Source: an uncultured Bacillota bacterium (lineage in GTDB: Bacteria; Bacillota; Clostridia; Peptostreptococcales; Anaerovoracaceae). Taken from it: 12,029 nucleotides of DNA. Under the pieces are notes generated by a model. The model worked only from the letters and a program-made list of their open reading frames with translations, did no database searches and had not been told where the DNA came from. Shown here in pieces: positions 1 to 5,325 of this stretch (its first letter is position 1; each line of letters begins with the position of its first letter). The translations under genes were made by a program, and so were the position numbers. The stretch lies in assembly GCA_946408315.1 (NCBI GenBank), contig CAMJRV010000034.1:1-12029 (forward strand). The letters are read 5' to 3'.

Positions 1-292
1 CCTCATACCGAGCCACCACCAGTTTCCCGGTCCTTTTAAACGCAAGGTCCATTTCGGCGGCCTCCCGCGCGAAGCCTTCCGCCCCCTGGACACATAGCTT
101 GGCCATCAAAGACCCGGGTTTATTGTTAAATCCGGCGTGAAGAACCCCGCTGTTCCTGCCGCTGATTCCAAAAGCCGTATCCGGTTCCTTTTCTATCACG
201 CCGACCGTTCTCTCACCATTTTTTGATATTTCTCTCGCAATGGCATTGCCTACCGCGCCAGCCCCGACAATCAGTACGTCAAATCGTTTCAT
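1..292 (-). CDS. FAD-dependent oxidoreductase (LhgO/GlpA-like), N-terminal part
   Basis: The first 97 residues of a protein whose 3' end lies off the left edge. It opens with MKRFDVLIVGAGAVGNAIA, the GxGxxG dinucleotide-binding fold of FAD enzymes of the DAO superfamily, followed by an acidic residue ending the second strand (VIEKE). The next stretch, SGRNSGVLHAGF, is typical of the L-2-hydroxyglutarate oxidase / anaerobic glycerol-3-phosphate dehydrogenase group, where the serine and histidine region contacts the flavin. Such enzymes oxidise a 2-hydroxyacid or glycerol-3-phosphate and pass electrons to a quinone or partner protein; the substrate cannot be fixed from this fragment. Start ATG at 292 follows AACGGTGAG. 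It lies 25 bp downstream of niaR in the same direction and may be cotranscribed with it. The family is fairly sure, the exact enzyme is not. Confidence 0.8.
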   Translation of the reverse strand, partial: MKRFDVLIVGAGAVGNAIAREISKNGERTVGVIEKEPDTAFGISGRNSGVLHAGFNNKPGSLMAKLCVQGAEGFAREAAEMDLAFKRTGKLVVARYE

Positions 293-334
293 CTCACCGT
301 TCCTCAACCATTTCTTTTCATCGTTCCTCAACCA
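287..334. repeat. 24-bp imperfect tandem duplication at the niaR/oxidoreductase junction
   Basis: Positions 287-310 and 311-334 are adjacent 24-bp copies differing at three positions. On the minus strand each contains GGTTGAGGAACG followed by RTGA. The upstream copy holds the niaR stop codon; the downstream copy provides the ribosome binding region and the start codon of the oxidoreductase. Confidence 0.8.
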
Positions 335-836
335 GATACCCCTTCTCCCGCAGCTTTTTCTCAATCGCATCGAGAGTTCCTTCCGAATCGGCTTCCACCG
401 TGTGCAGATGGGCGCCGCCGGTCAGCTCTTTCAAGGGGGTTGTCCGATGTGCTTTCAACTTCTCTACAAAATCATAAACGTCCTTGCGATTTTTTATGAT
501 CAGTCCTGTAGAAATTTCCCCATAGATATCGTGCATCACGATGACGTCCAGAACCTTGCCGCCGTTGTCAACGATGATGCAGAGTTCATCCTCGATCTCA
601 TCGTCCGTATGTCTGACCGGAAAGCAGCGGTTTGCCTTCTGCACTTCCTGATAATACAGGACATAACCCCTGGTCGTCGAAATGATATTGCGGTTCACCG
701 CTCTGAGCAGTGCGATATCCTGCACGATGACCTGCCTGCTCACGTTGAGCGTTTTAGCGAGCTCTGCGCCGGAAACAGGTTCGTCGCTTTTCTGCAAGAT
801 CTCTATGATCTTTTTTCTTCTTTCCTCTCCAGTCAT
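318..836 (-). CDS. niaR: NiaR-type transcriptional repressor of niacin/NAD genes (HTH + 3H domain)
   Basis: 172 residues. Residues about 5-60 form an HTH_11 winged helix (the recognition part includes SGAELAKTLNVSRQVIVQDI). Residues about 72-170 form the 3H domain. The metal ligands known from the Thermotoga homologue appear conserved: H76, E84 (same spacing of eight), then H143 and H145 in GAHLHT; H102 sits in the motif HDIYG. Known role of the family: nicotinic-acid-dependent repressor of niacin uptake and NAD synthesis genes. No NAD biosynthesis gene is visible here; the downstream neighbour is an FAD oxidoreductase. ATG at 836 has AAGGATGGG upstream and an extended -10 promoter about 30 bp before it. 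Length and domain order are normal for the family. Confidence 0.92.
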   Translation of the reverse strand: MTGEERRKKIIEILQKSDEPVSGAELAKTLNVSRQVIVQDIALLRAVNRNIISTTRGYVLYYQEVQKANRCFPVRHTDDEIEDELCIIVDNGGKVLDVIVMHDIYGEISTGLIIKNRKDVYDFVEKLKAHRTTPLKELTGGAHLHTVEADSEGTLDAIEKKLREKGYLVEER

Positions 837-863
837 GTGAATCCCATCCTTCCCGTTTTTATT

Positions 864-872
864 ATTATATCA
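864..872 (-). promoter_or_regulatory. Extended -10 promoter element of niaR
   Basis: The minus strand reads TGATATAAT, a perfect TGnTATAAT extended -10 element, about 28 bp before the niaR start. No clear -35 hexamer is seen at 17 bp, which is usual for extended -10 promoters. Operator half-sites were not identified. Confidence 0.55.
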
Positions 873-922
873 AACCCACATTTTCACGCCAGTCATTTTT
901 TATCATACCCAAGGTTCTATCA

Positions 923-970
923 GAAAAGGGGCTCTCGAATGACTTCCTAGGAGATCAAGGAGAGGCCCCC
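923..970 (-). terminator. Intrinsic terminator after the 97-residue gene
   Basis: On the minus strand a GC-rich stem (GGGGCCTCTC paired with GAGAGCCCC, one bulged G) closes a loop of about 23 bases and is followed by TTTTCT. It lies downstream of the stop at 1034 and upstream of the niaR promoter, so it separates the two units. Confidence 0.7.
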
Positions 971-1033
971 TTATATTAGCTTAAACAAAGCGCATTTGGA
1001 TATCTTTCCTGTCCGGCTGCCGCCGGAGACCCA

Positions 1034-1327
1034 TTACGGCGCCGTATAATACACCTTTCCGGTTGCGGTAGCCGCACCGGTGAAGTCCAGAGTGTTTTCA
1101 ATCGTATACGACGTACTGCCGACAGGCAGAGGATTGTCGCCGCCGGTCATCTCAAAGCAAACGGTTTGCGTGGTGGCGCCTTCCGTAATGACCGCATAAA
1201 AATAAAGAGTCGTACCGGCCTTATAGGTGATTTCGGCCTGTGTCGTGAACACAATTGTCAATATCGCGGAATCACCGTAATCGGCATCAAACTGCGTACC
1301 GGTTACAATTGTTACAGGGATATTCAT
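1034..1327 (-). CDS. Hypothetical protein, 97 residues, beta-rich
   Basis: Not recognised. It is a 97-residue acidic protein rich in Thr, Val, Tyr and Ile, with alternating hydrophobic residues that suggest beta strands (ILTIVFTTQAEITY; TLYFYAVI). There is no signal peptide or membrane helix, and only one Cys. The gene is real on translation signals: ATG at 1327 is preceded by AAAGGAGGGG at good spacing and the stop is followed by a strong intrinsic terminator. It is divergent from the DNRLRE protein across about 130 bp. The sequence style resembles small structural or appendage proteins, but no function can be assigned. Confidence 0.75.
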   Translation of the reverse strand: MNIPVTIVTGTQFDADYGDSAILTIVFTTQAEITYKAGTTLYFYAVITEGATTQTVCFEMTGGDNPLPVGSTSYTIENTLDFTGAATATGKVYYTAP

Positions 1328-1459
1328 ATTTTCCCCTCCTTTATCGTCATACTGTCGAAAGCAACAGAATGCTTCCGATATAGTCTATTCCAAAAATGGC
1401 AATCCGTGAGAAAATACCCCCAAAAGGCCATGATGAATATACTGTAACGGGGTGAAAAA

Positions 1460-2023
1460 ATGAGTATCATTGATTTGAACTGCGAGAAATCATTCAGCGC
1501 TTCTCCTTGCTGCATTTTTTCCTGCAATGATAAAAATCTGCTGTTTCTGGGGAATACGTACCAGATCTATTTATACTTTGGGATGCCCTCCTGCACAGGA
1601 TTCACAAACTTGACACAGGCCAGACTGGTTCTATTTAAAATACCGATCGGCGATCCGAGAAATCAAATGCAGTGCCGTCATGATCAATATTGCGCATATT
1701 CTCTGTGCGACTTCTTCAGCGTATATAATTGTATGTATGCTCCCCCGAAGATCGACGAAAGGCTGAAAGTAGTTTTTCACGACAATCCCGGCTGCAGCTA
1801 TACAGAAATCAACGTTACCGGCATCGCCAGGGCCTGGCTGAACGAATCCGTTGAGAACAAAGGCATCCTTATTACAGGAGACGAGTGCACCCGGTGTATT
1901 GCCTACGCTTCCGACCGGTATGCGATTCCGGGAATGCGTCCGATGCTGCGATTGACGTATGATACAATCGAACTATGCCGACCCTTGAACGTAAGCCCCT
2001 GTATCGTGGAAGTGAACGCCTGA
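1460..2023 (+). CDS. Cysteine-rich DNRLRE-domain protein
   Basis: 187 residues with 14 cysteines spread over the whole length. The C-terminal half matches the DNRLRE pattern: INVTGIARAWLN, then a GILITGDE strand, then AYASDRYAIPGMRPMLRLTYD, where the family ends with PxLxVxY. DNRLRE domains are beta-sandwich modules of surface or secreted proteins, usually near 160 residues, so the domain fills most of this protein. There is no signal peptide and no membrane segment. A Cys-rich cytoplasmic protein without export signal in a Clostridium-type genome suggests a spore surface component, but this is inference. The start at 1460 has GGGGTG six bases upstream, and a strong terminator follows at 2033. 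It is the last host gene before the prophage attachment site. Confidence 0.8.
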   Translation: MSIIDLNCEKSFSASPCCIFSCNDKNLLFLGNTYQIYLYFGMPSCTGFTNLTQARLVLFKIPIGDPRNQMQCRHDQYCAYSLCDFFSVYNCMYAPPKIDERLKVVFHDNPGCSYTEINVTGIARAWLNESVENKGILITGDECTRCIAYASDRYAIPGMRPMLRLTYDTIELCRPLNVSPCIVEVNA

Positions 2024-2032
2024 GCAAATTAA

Positions 2033-2079
2033 AAACACCGCAGGTTCATTCAAACCGCGGTGTTTCCTTTTTCTTTTTT
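2033..2079 (+). terminator. Intrinsic terminator of the DNRLRE gene
   Basis: A 9-bp perfect stem (AAACACCGC, 2033-2041, with GCGGTGTTT, 2057-2065), extended by an inner GGTT/AACC, is followed by a T-rich tract to 2079. It begins ten bases after the stop codon at 2023 and ends right beside the tRNA fragment. Confidence 0.88.
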
Positions 2080-2080
2080 G

Positions 2081-2110
2081 TGGTGGGCAGTATTGGGCTC
2101 GAACCAATCA
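2081..2110 (-). other. tRNA 3'-end fragment, probable prophage attachment site
   Basis: Read on the minus strand this is a tRNA T-arm and acceptor end: ATTGG stem, TTCGAGC loop, CCAAT stem, then ACTGCCC, discriminator A and encoded CCA at 2081. No D-arm or anticodon arm with proper geometry lies upstream; the adjacent hairpin has a 10-bp stem and 6-base loop, not 5 and 7. A bare tRNA 3' end next to phage genes is the duplicated core left by tyrosine-integrase insertion. The intact tRNA (5' strand expected GGGCAGT) should be at the other prophage end. The acceptor and T-arm resemble Val tRNAs of Firmicutes, but the identity is not secure. Confidence 0.72.
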
Positions 2111-2136
2111 TAAAATCAACATACGCGTTGATTTTA
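2111..2136. repeat. 10-bp perfect inverted repeat beside the attachment core
   Basis: TAAAATCAAC (2111-2120) is followed after six bases by its exact reverse complement GTTGATTTTA (2127-2136). It abuts the tRNA fragment and could be an integrase core-type or accessory binding site, or a cruciform. Confidence 0.7.
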
Positions 2137-2151
2137 CTCGGCTATTTTTTA

Positions 2152-2175
2152 TCGTGTTGCATTTCGTGTTGCACT
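2152..2175. repeat. Direct repeat TCGTGTTGCA, 12-bp period
   Basis: TCGTGTTGCA occurs at 2152-2161 and 2164-2173. Direct repeats of about this size next to an attachment core are typical of integrase arm-type sites; the minus strand can also be read as a short peptide VQHEMQHDKK ending in a stop. Confidence 0.55.
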
Positions 2176-2184
2176 TTCTATAAA
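2157..2184 (+). promoter_or_regulatory. Possible promoter for the 52-residue gene
   Basis: TTGCAT (2157-2162), a 16-bp spacer, then TATAAA (2179-2184). It points toward the gene at 2266, giving a leader of about 75 bases that can form an AGCC(C)GAA/TTCGGCT hairpin. The -35 overlaps the direct repeats at the attachment site. Confidence 0.4.
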
Positions 2185-2265
2185 AATTAGCCCGAACACC
2201 CCTGCTGCTTCGGCTGTCGAAAATGAACAACTAAACACTAGATCGCGAAAGGAAGGAAGGGAACT

Positions 2266-2424
2266 ATGAACGCTATAGAAAAACAGATAAAAGCAGCCCT
2301 GGATCACCTGGGCATAAAAGGAACGATCAGGATCAGCCCGGCTGGATATCACCGGTACCGGGTGGAGCTGAACGGTGAATACTTTGGGATATTCGATGTT
2401 GACCGCAATACGTTTGTGGATTGA
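2266..2424 (+). CDS. Small prophage protein, 52 residues, unknown function
   Basis: This 52-residue ORF starts at 2266 after AGGAAGGAAGGG, a strong ribosome binding site. The sequence opens MNAIEKQIKAALDHLG, a likely amphipathic helix, and continues with short strands RISPAGYHRYRVELNGEYF and IFDVDRNTFVD, a compact alpha/beta arrangement with no Cys. Its helix-then-hairpin arrangement resembles small uncharacterised proteins of Firmicute prophages, but I cannot name a family. It is transcribed away from the attachment site, opposite to the cargo operon, and is probably followed by the 24-residue ORF at 2475. Confidence 0.7.
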   Translation: MNAIEKQIKAALDHLGIKGTIRISPAGYHRYRVELNGEYFGIFDVDRNTFVD

Positions 2425-2474
2425 TTGCATAATAATAGCCCCAGCGCATCACCGGCGGGGCCGCAGGATTTAAG

Positions 2475-2549
2475 ATGCCGATTACAAAAGACCATTGGTT
2501 ATATAAATATATGGATGATCGAGACGGTGATGGGATGGTTGGAGAATAA
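2475..2549 (+). CDS. Micro-ORF, 24 residues, with DxDxDG motif
   Basis: ATG at 2475 is preceded by CAGGA six bases upstream. The peptide ends KYMDDRDGDGMVGE, which contains DRDGDGMV, matching positions 1-8 of an EF-hand or dockerin-type calcium loop (D1, D3, D5, G6, hydrophobic 8), but it stops before the usual acidic position 12. It follows the 52-residue gene by 50 bp on the same strand and ends six bases before the shared terminator. The position supports a real small gene; the length makes chance possible. Confidence 0.4.
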   Translation: MPITKDHWLYKYMDDRDGDGMVGE

Positions 2550-2554
2550 ATAAT

Positions 2555-2578
2555 AAAGCGCTCAATTCTGGGCGCTTT
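2555..2578. terminator. Bidirectional terminator between convergent units
   Basis: AAAGCGCTC (2555-2563) pairs with GGGCGCTTT (2570-2578) around a six-base loop. On the minus strand the stem is followed by TTTATTATTTATT; on the plus strand by a weaker A/T tract. It sits between the two small plus genes and the end of the cargo operon. Confidence 0.7.
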
Positions 2579-2596
2579 ACTTAAATATTTCAGCAG

Positions 2597-2631
2597 ATTA
2601 AATTTCAAGGAACAGGTATCTAAAATTTAAT
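2597..2631. repeat. 9-bp inverted repeat after the cargo operon
   Basis: ATTAAATTT (2597-2605) and its exact reverse complement AAATTTAAT (2623-2631) flank a 17-base loop just downstream of the stop at 2640. It is too AT-rich for a strong terminator on its own but may stabilise the mRNA end. Confidence 0.45.
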
Positions 2632-2639
2632 GTCCTTAT

Positions 2640-3170
2640 TCATTTGCGGTAATTTCTCTTATTTGCTTTTCTCTTATACAACTCAACTATAGCCAGCTCA
2701 CACTTCTCATCGATAAGAAACATTATTTTATCGCTTGACCCCTGATAGTTCTCTTTATTCATTTCATCAATAAGGGCTTCATACTCTTCGAATTTATCTT
2801 TTATGTACTTTATATGTTCATTAATTCCCAGCGCATCTCCTATGCCTTCAAGCGCTTTTATTTTATTATTTAAGCTTCTCTTATGCATTAGAATTTTCTT
2901 CATAAACTCTAATTTATCCACTGGGGAATCAACAAGTTTAGTGAGAGAGAGTAGTTGAATATCCCTAAGTACTTTCTCCGCAATCTCCTTCCGCTTTCTC
3001 TCGTCATTTTTATTTTGAACTAGATAATATGCAAAAACAATTGCAATAATAATGTTAATAATAAAATGGATAGAAGTGATGAAAAAATTAGAATTGTTCC
3101 TTATATTATACACAATCAATATTATAAGGCCAAGCATACTTAGGGCCCATAGAATTTGTCTTAAGTTCAT
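2640..3170 (-). CDS. Two-helix membrane protein with charged helical C-terminus, third cargo gene
   Basis: About 176 residues. Two hydrophobic segments near the N-terminus (around residues 6-22, ILWALSMLGLIILIVY, and 30-52, FFITSIHFIINIIIAIVFAYYLV) are joined by a short loop, so both ends should be on the same side, probably the cytoplasm. The remaining 120 residues are strongly charged and helical (KNDERKRKEIAEKVLRD; EHIKYIKDKFEEYEALIDEM), consistent with a coiled coil. A GTG precedes the ATG; the ATG at 3170 has AGAGG seven bases upstream and is preferred. It follows the DUF4325 gene by about 14 bp, so the two should be cotranscribed. No family recognised. A membrane anchor for the ATPase/STAS pair is a reasonable inference but not shown. 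Confidence 0.8.
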   Translation of the reverse strand: MNLRQILWALSMLGLIILIVYNIRNNSNFFITSIHFIINIIIAIVFAYYLVQNKNDERKRKEIAEKVLRDIQLLSLTKLVDSPVDKLEFMKKILMHKRSLNNKIKALEGIGDALGINEHIKYIKDKFEEYEALIDEMNKENYQGSSDKIMFLIDEKCELAIVELYKRKANKRNYRK

Positions 3171-3184
3171 CACGTAACCTCTCT

Positions 3185-3520
3185 TTAGGCTTTATTAAGT
3201 GCATCATTAATATATTCAATTATATCAACTACCAGTTCGGGCTCGTCATCTGACTTAAAGACTAGAACCTCTTGAACCTCTTTTGGTGAATATTTACGAG
3301 CGAGGCCGCCAAACGCTTCTTCCAAAAAAGAAGTTGCATATCCATAGCCACCATCAAGATCAATCAATAGTTTTTCATTCGACTCACGCGCATCAATAAA
3401 TTTTTGCTCTAAAATGTCCTCTCTAAATTCTTGGCCAGAGTATCTCCCATCCTCTCTGTATCTAGCCGTTGGCGTTTCTGTAAAATCTTTCGCTATTTGA
3501 ATTGTTCTCTTATAAGTCAT
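3185..3520 (-). CDS. STAS-like DUF4325 protein, second cargo gene
   Basis: 111 residues, the usual size for DUF4325 (STAS-like domain). The family pattern is clear: IQIAKDFTETPTARYREDG, SGQEFREDIL, then LLIDLDGGYGYATSFLEEAF followed by GGLAR, and a C-terminal FKSDDEPELVVDIIEYI. STAS domains act as switch partners of GHKL-type kinases or anti-sigma factors (compare SpoIIAA with SpoIIAB); in DUF4325 the partner is usually encoded next door, as here. The serine in YATSFLEEAF lies where a regulatory phosphorylated Ser could be, but this is inference. AAAGGAGA lies seven bases before the ATG; the ATPase gene ends 27 bp upstream. Confidence 0.85.
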   Translation of the reverse strand: MTYKRTIQIAKDFTETPTARYREDGRYSGQEFREDILEQKFIDARESNEKLLIDLDGGYGYATSFLEEAFGGLARKYSPKEVQEVLVFKSDDEPELVVDIIEYINDALNKA

Positions 3521-3547
3521 TGTCGTTCTCCTTTCAATGGATCATCA

Positions 3548-4567
3548 TTAACATATTTCCCAATAGAATAAGGTCCCATTAAGCGATATGTTCATATCGT
3601 ACTGTTCTCCATTGCATGCACAAAATCCCCTACCTGATATGATCGACAGTTCTTGGATTTTACCGTTCTCAAAGATTTGATTAATTTTGGGCAGTCCTTT
3701 GCCGCGGTATGCAAGCTGAGTTTTTGTTCTCATTGTTTTCGAATCAAGCGCAGATAAAATATAATCTACGTCTCTAATTTTTAAGTCCTCTCTATATGGC
3801 TCGCTTAGTAGTTCTTTTATCTTCTCTCCTATTTTTTTATGGACAGTATTCGGAATTCCTATTCCAGTGTCGAGAAAAGTAAAGCTTAATTTAGCTTCTG
3901 TGTCTTCGACGAAAACATACCATCTTTTTTTCATAATATTTTTCGAATTATCATATGCATGGTTCTTAGCATTTGCCATTAATTCGATAAGCATCTTATA
4001 TAAGTAATTCATTCTACTTTTGCTTAATCCATATTTAGCCCTAGCAAAATCAACTATTTTACTTGCAATTTCTCCATCAGATTCAAACCCGGTCCGGATT
4101 TGCATGTATTTACTATTAGTCTTGAAGTTGACATTGTTTGATTTTACATAGTTGAAAAATCCCGACTGCTCCATCAGTTCCTTTGGCCCATCATATTTTG
4201 GTACATTGCCGCTAAAATAATACTTAAATCCTCTTCCATACTTAAGGTTTGAAATCAATGCAAGAGTGTACATAATGGCATCAATGGTTAGGGTTTTCAC
4301 ATCTGAAACGTCAAGAAAAATTTCGTTACCATTACTCCTATGCTTTACAAACATTATTATTTCTCTAAAGAAGCTCAAGGTATCTTCAGGGTTATTTATT
4401 ATACTAAATACCTCTGGAGCTTTAACAATATATGGTTCCCCTTTTTTTATCTTTGGTTTATCATCATCATCACTATTTTGTTTTGGTATATACTGTAGCC
4501 TTTCTCTAAACTTCTTGGCTAAGTATCTTTTTCTCCATTCATTGTACCTCGGATCTTTTTTCCTGAT
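3548..4567 (-). CDS. GHKL (histidine-kinase-like) ATPase with N-terminal STAS-like segment, first cargo gene
   Basis: With the preferred start it has 339 residues. A basic N-terminus (RKKDPRYNEWRKRYLAKKF) leads to a STAS-like segment around 80-145 (IFLDVSDVKTLTIDAIMYTL). The ATPase follows: N-box E195 and N199 in ELMANAKNHAYD, G1 box DTGIGIP at 233-239, G2-like RGKGLPKI near 288-295, ending in GTLFYWEI. This is the GHKL fold of anti-sigma kinases and sensor kinases; no phospho-accepting His domain is seen. A TTG at 4378 would give 276 residues but has no ribosome binding site and would cut conserved-looking sequence. The open frame upstream contains no ATG, GTG or TTG; AAGAAGGTG lies five bases before an ATC at 4567, giving (M)RKKDP as the N-terminus. 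So an AUC start, or a G-to-C lesion of ATG, is inferred. It is first in a three-gene operon behind the promoter at 4609-4637. Confidence 0.82.
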   Translation of the reverse strand: MRKKDPRYNEWRKRYLAKKFRERLQYIPKQNSDDDDKPKIKKGEPYIVKAPEVFSIINNPEDTLSFFREIIMFVKHRSNGNEIFLDVSDVKTLTIDAIMYTLALISNLKYGRGFKYYFSGNVPKYDGPKELMEQSGFFNYVKSNNVNFKTNSKYMQIRTGFESDGEIASKIVDFARAKYGLSKSRMNYLYKMLIELMANAKNHAYDNSKNIMKKRWYVFVEDTEAKLSFTFLDTGIGIPNTVHKKIGEKIKELLSEPYREDLKIRDVDYILSALDSKTMRTKTQLAYRGKGLPKINQIFENGKIQELSIISGRGFCACNGEQYDMNISLNGTLFYWEIC

Positions 4568-4572
4568 AGTAA

Positions 4573-4581
4573 CACCTTCTT
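4573..4581 (-). promoter_or_regulatory. Ribosome binding site that places the ATPase start at an AUC
   Basis: The minus strand reads AAGAAGGTG, then five bases, then ATC AGG AAA AAA GAT. The site falls about 20 bases after the predicted transcription start and is the only good one in front of this frame. Confidence 0.5.
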
Positions 4582-4608
4582 AACAAATCTTTTACCCTTT
4601 GAACCTTG

Positions 4609-4637
4609 ATTATAGCACCTAAGTAGCCTTTTTTCAA
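4609..4637 (-). promoter_or_regulatory. Promoter of the cargo operon
   Basis: TTGAAA (4637-4632) and TATAAT (4614-4609) on the minus strand are separated by exactly 17 bp, a near-consensus housekeeping promoter. Transcription should begin near 4602, about 35 bases before the ATPase start. It lies after the lysis terminator, so the cargo can be expressed in a lysogen independently of late genes. No obvious operator palindrome overlaps it. Confidence 0.8.
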
Positions 4638-4639
4638 TA

Positions 4640-4838
4640 TATACCATGCCGTACCTTGTCCAAACACATCAATTTTAAGGATATTTGCAGATTTGATGTT
4701 TACAAGTGTTTTGGATCTGTTTTACATTTTATACCATTCAAATACAACTATCAATCATACTTTTTGCTATAATACGCGCTCCTGGCAGTTCTCTGCGCAG
4801 CACGAATCATTCCGCAGATTATTATACTATAAATCAAT
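4640..4838. other. AT-rich intergenic region with a possible plus-strand extended -10
   Basis: No gene seen between the cargo promoter and the lysis terminator. On the plus strand TGCTATAAT (4765-4773) is a perfect extended -10 element with no good -35. A transcript from it would run about 90 bases into the hairpin at 4840-4869. Whether a small RNA is made cannot be judged from the sequence. Confidence 0.3.
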
Positions 4839-4870
4839 AAAAGTCCCCGAGGTAGTCCTAAGGGACTTTC
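4839..4870 (-). terminator. Terminator of the lysis operon
   Basis: The minus strand forms AAAGTCCC/GGGACTTT (8 bp) with an inner AGG/CCT, followed by TTTATTGATTT. It lies about 20 bp after the holin stop, ending late transcription before the cargo promoter. Confidence 0.8.
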
Positions 4871-4889
4871 AATAGAAGTTGGTCTCCGG

Positions 4890-5306
4890 CTATTCTCTTT
4901 GCTTGATCTCTACGGTATCACTGTCATTTTTCAGCTTCTTTAAAATACTAACCAGGATCGCCGGCGCTTTCTGGCCGGTCGCGGCCGCATAGTTTTCCAT
5001 TATCGATAGCGCTTCATTGGCGATCAGGAAGCCGATCACGGCTGTCCGGAGGATTCCACCGGCGCCGGTTATGTTATCAGCAATCACGGCCACCGCTACG
5101 ATGGCGAAATACATGAGCTTCTTTACGATTCCCTTCAGCCCTACCTTGCTGGACAGTTCGCCCAGGCAGAAGGCCTTGCCCAGGCCGGTGGCGTAATCGA
5201 TCACGATCACAGTCACCAGAGCGATCAGCCACATGTCGGCGCCGCCGAAAAAGTAGGTAATGGCAGACGCAAGGACCGCCATGATTGTTTTAATTATATT
5301 CTCCAA
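4890..5306 (-). CDS. Phage holin (Holin_4 / TcdE-like family)
   Basis: 138 residues with three to four hydrophobic segments: about 5-22 (IKTIMAVLASAITYFFGG), 24-42 (MWLIALVTVIVIDYATGLG), 65-85 (LMYFAIVAVAVIADNITG) and 85-100. The motif VIVIDYATGLGKA, and the later AVIGFLIANEALSIMENYAA, are hallmarks of the toxin-secretion/phage-lysis holin family. It oligomerises in the membrane and releases or activates the endolysin. Length is normal for the family. The start codon is TTG at 5306, supported by AAAGGAGAT six bases upstream; no ATG fits. The hydrophilic C-terminus (LKKLKNDSDTVEIKQRE) is typical. It follows the endolysin gene by 19 bp and is the last gene before the lysis terminator. Confidence 0.92.
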   Translation of the reverse strand: MENIIKTIMAVLASAITYFFGGADMWLIALVTVIVIDYATGLGKAFCLGELSSKVGLKGIVKKLMYFAIVAVAVIADNITGAGGILRTAVIGFLIANEALSIMENYAAATGQKAPAILVSILKKLKNDSDTVEIKQRE

Positions 5307-5325
5307 GTCTTATCTCCTTTCTCTC

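Noticed and set aside
240..950. 236-residue plus-strand open frame
   Set aside because: Fully antisense to niaR and the oxidoreductase start, with no ribosome binding site; shadow frame.
1438..1443. TATACT as -10 promoter of the DNRLRE gene
   Set aside because: No -35 at proper distance and the transcription start would fall on the ribosome binding site.
2111..2160. Complete tRNA gene on the minus strand
   Set aside because: The hairpin upstream of the T-arm has a 10-bp stem and 6-base loop and no D-arm or matching 5' acceptor strand follows, so only the tRNA 3' end is present.
4555..4740. Open minus-strand frame of about 60 codons before the ATPase
   Set aside because: No ATG start; it spans the clear TTGAAA-17-TATAAT promoter and overlaps the ATPase 5' end in another frame.
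4818..4832. Minus-strand TATAAT (in TATAGTATAAT) as a second cargo promoter
   Set aside because: No acceptable -35 hexamer, and it lies next to the lysis terminator; the promoter at 4609-4637 is far better.
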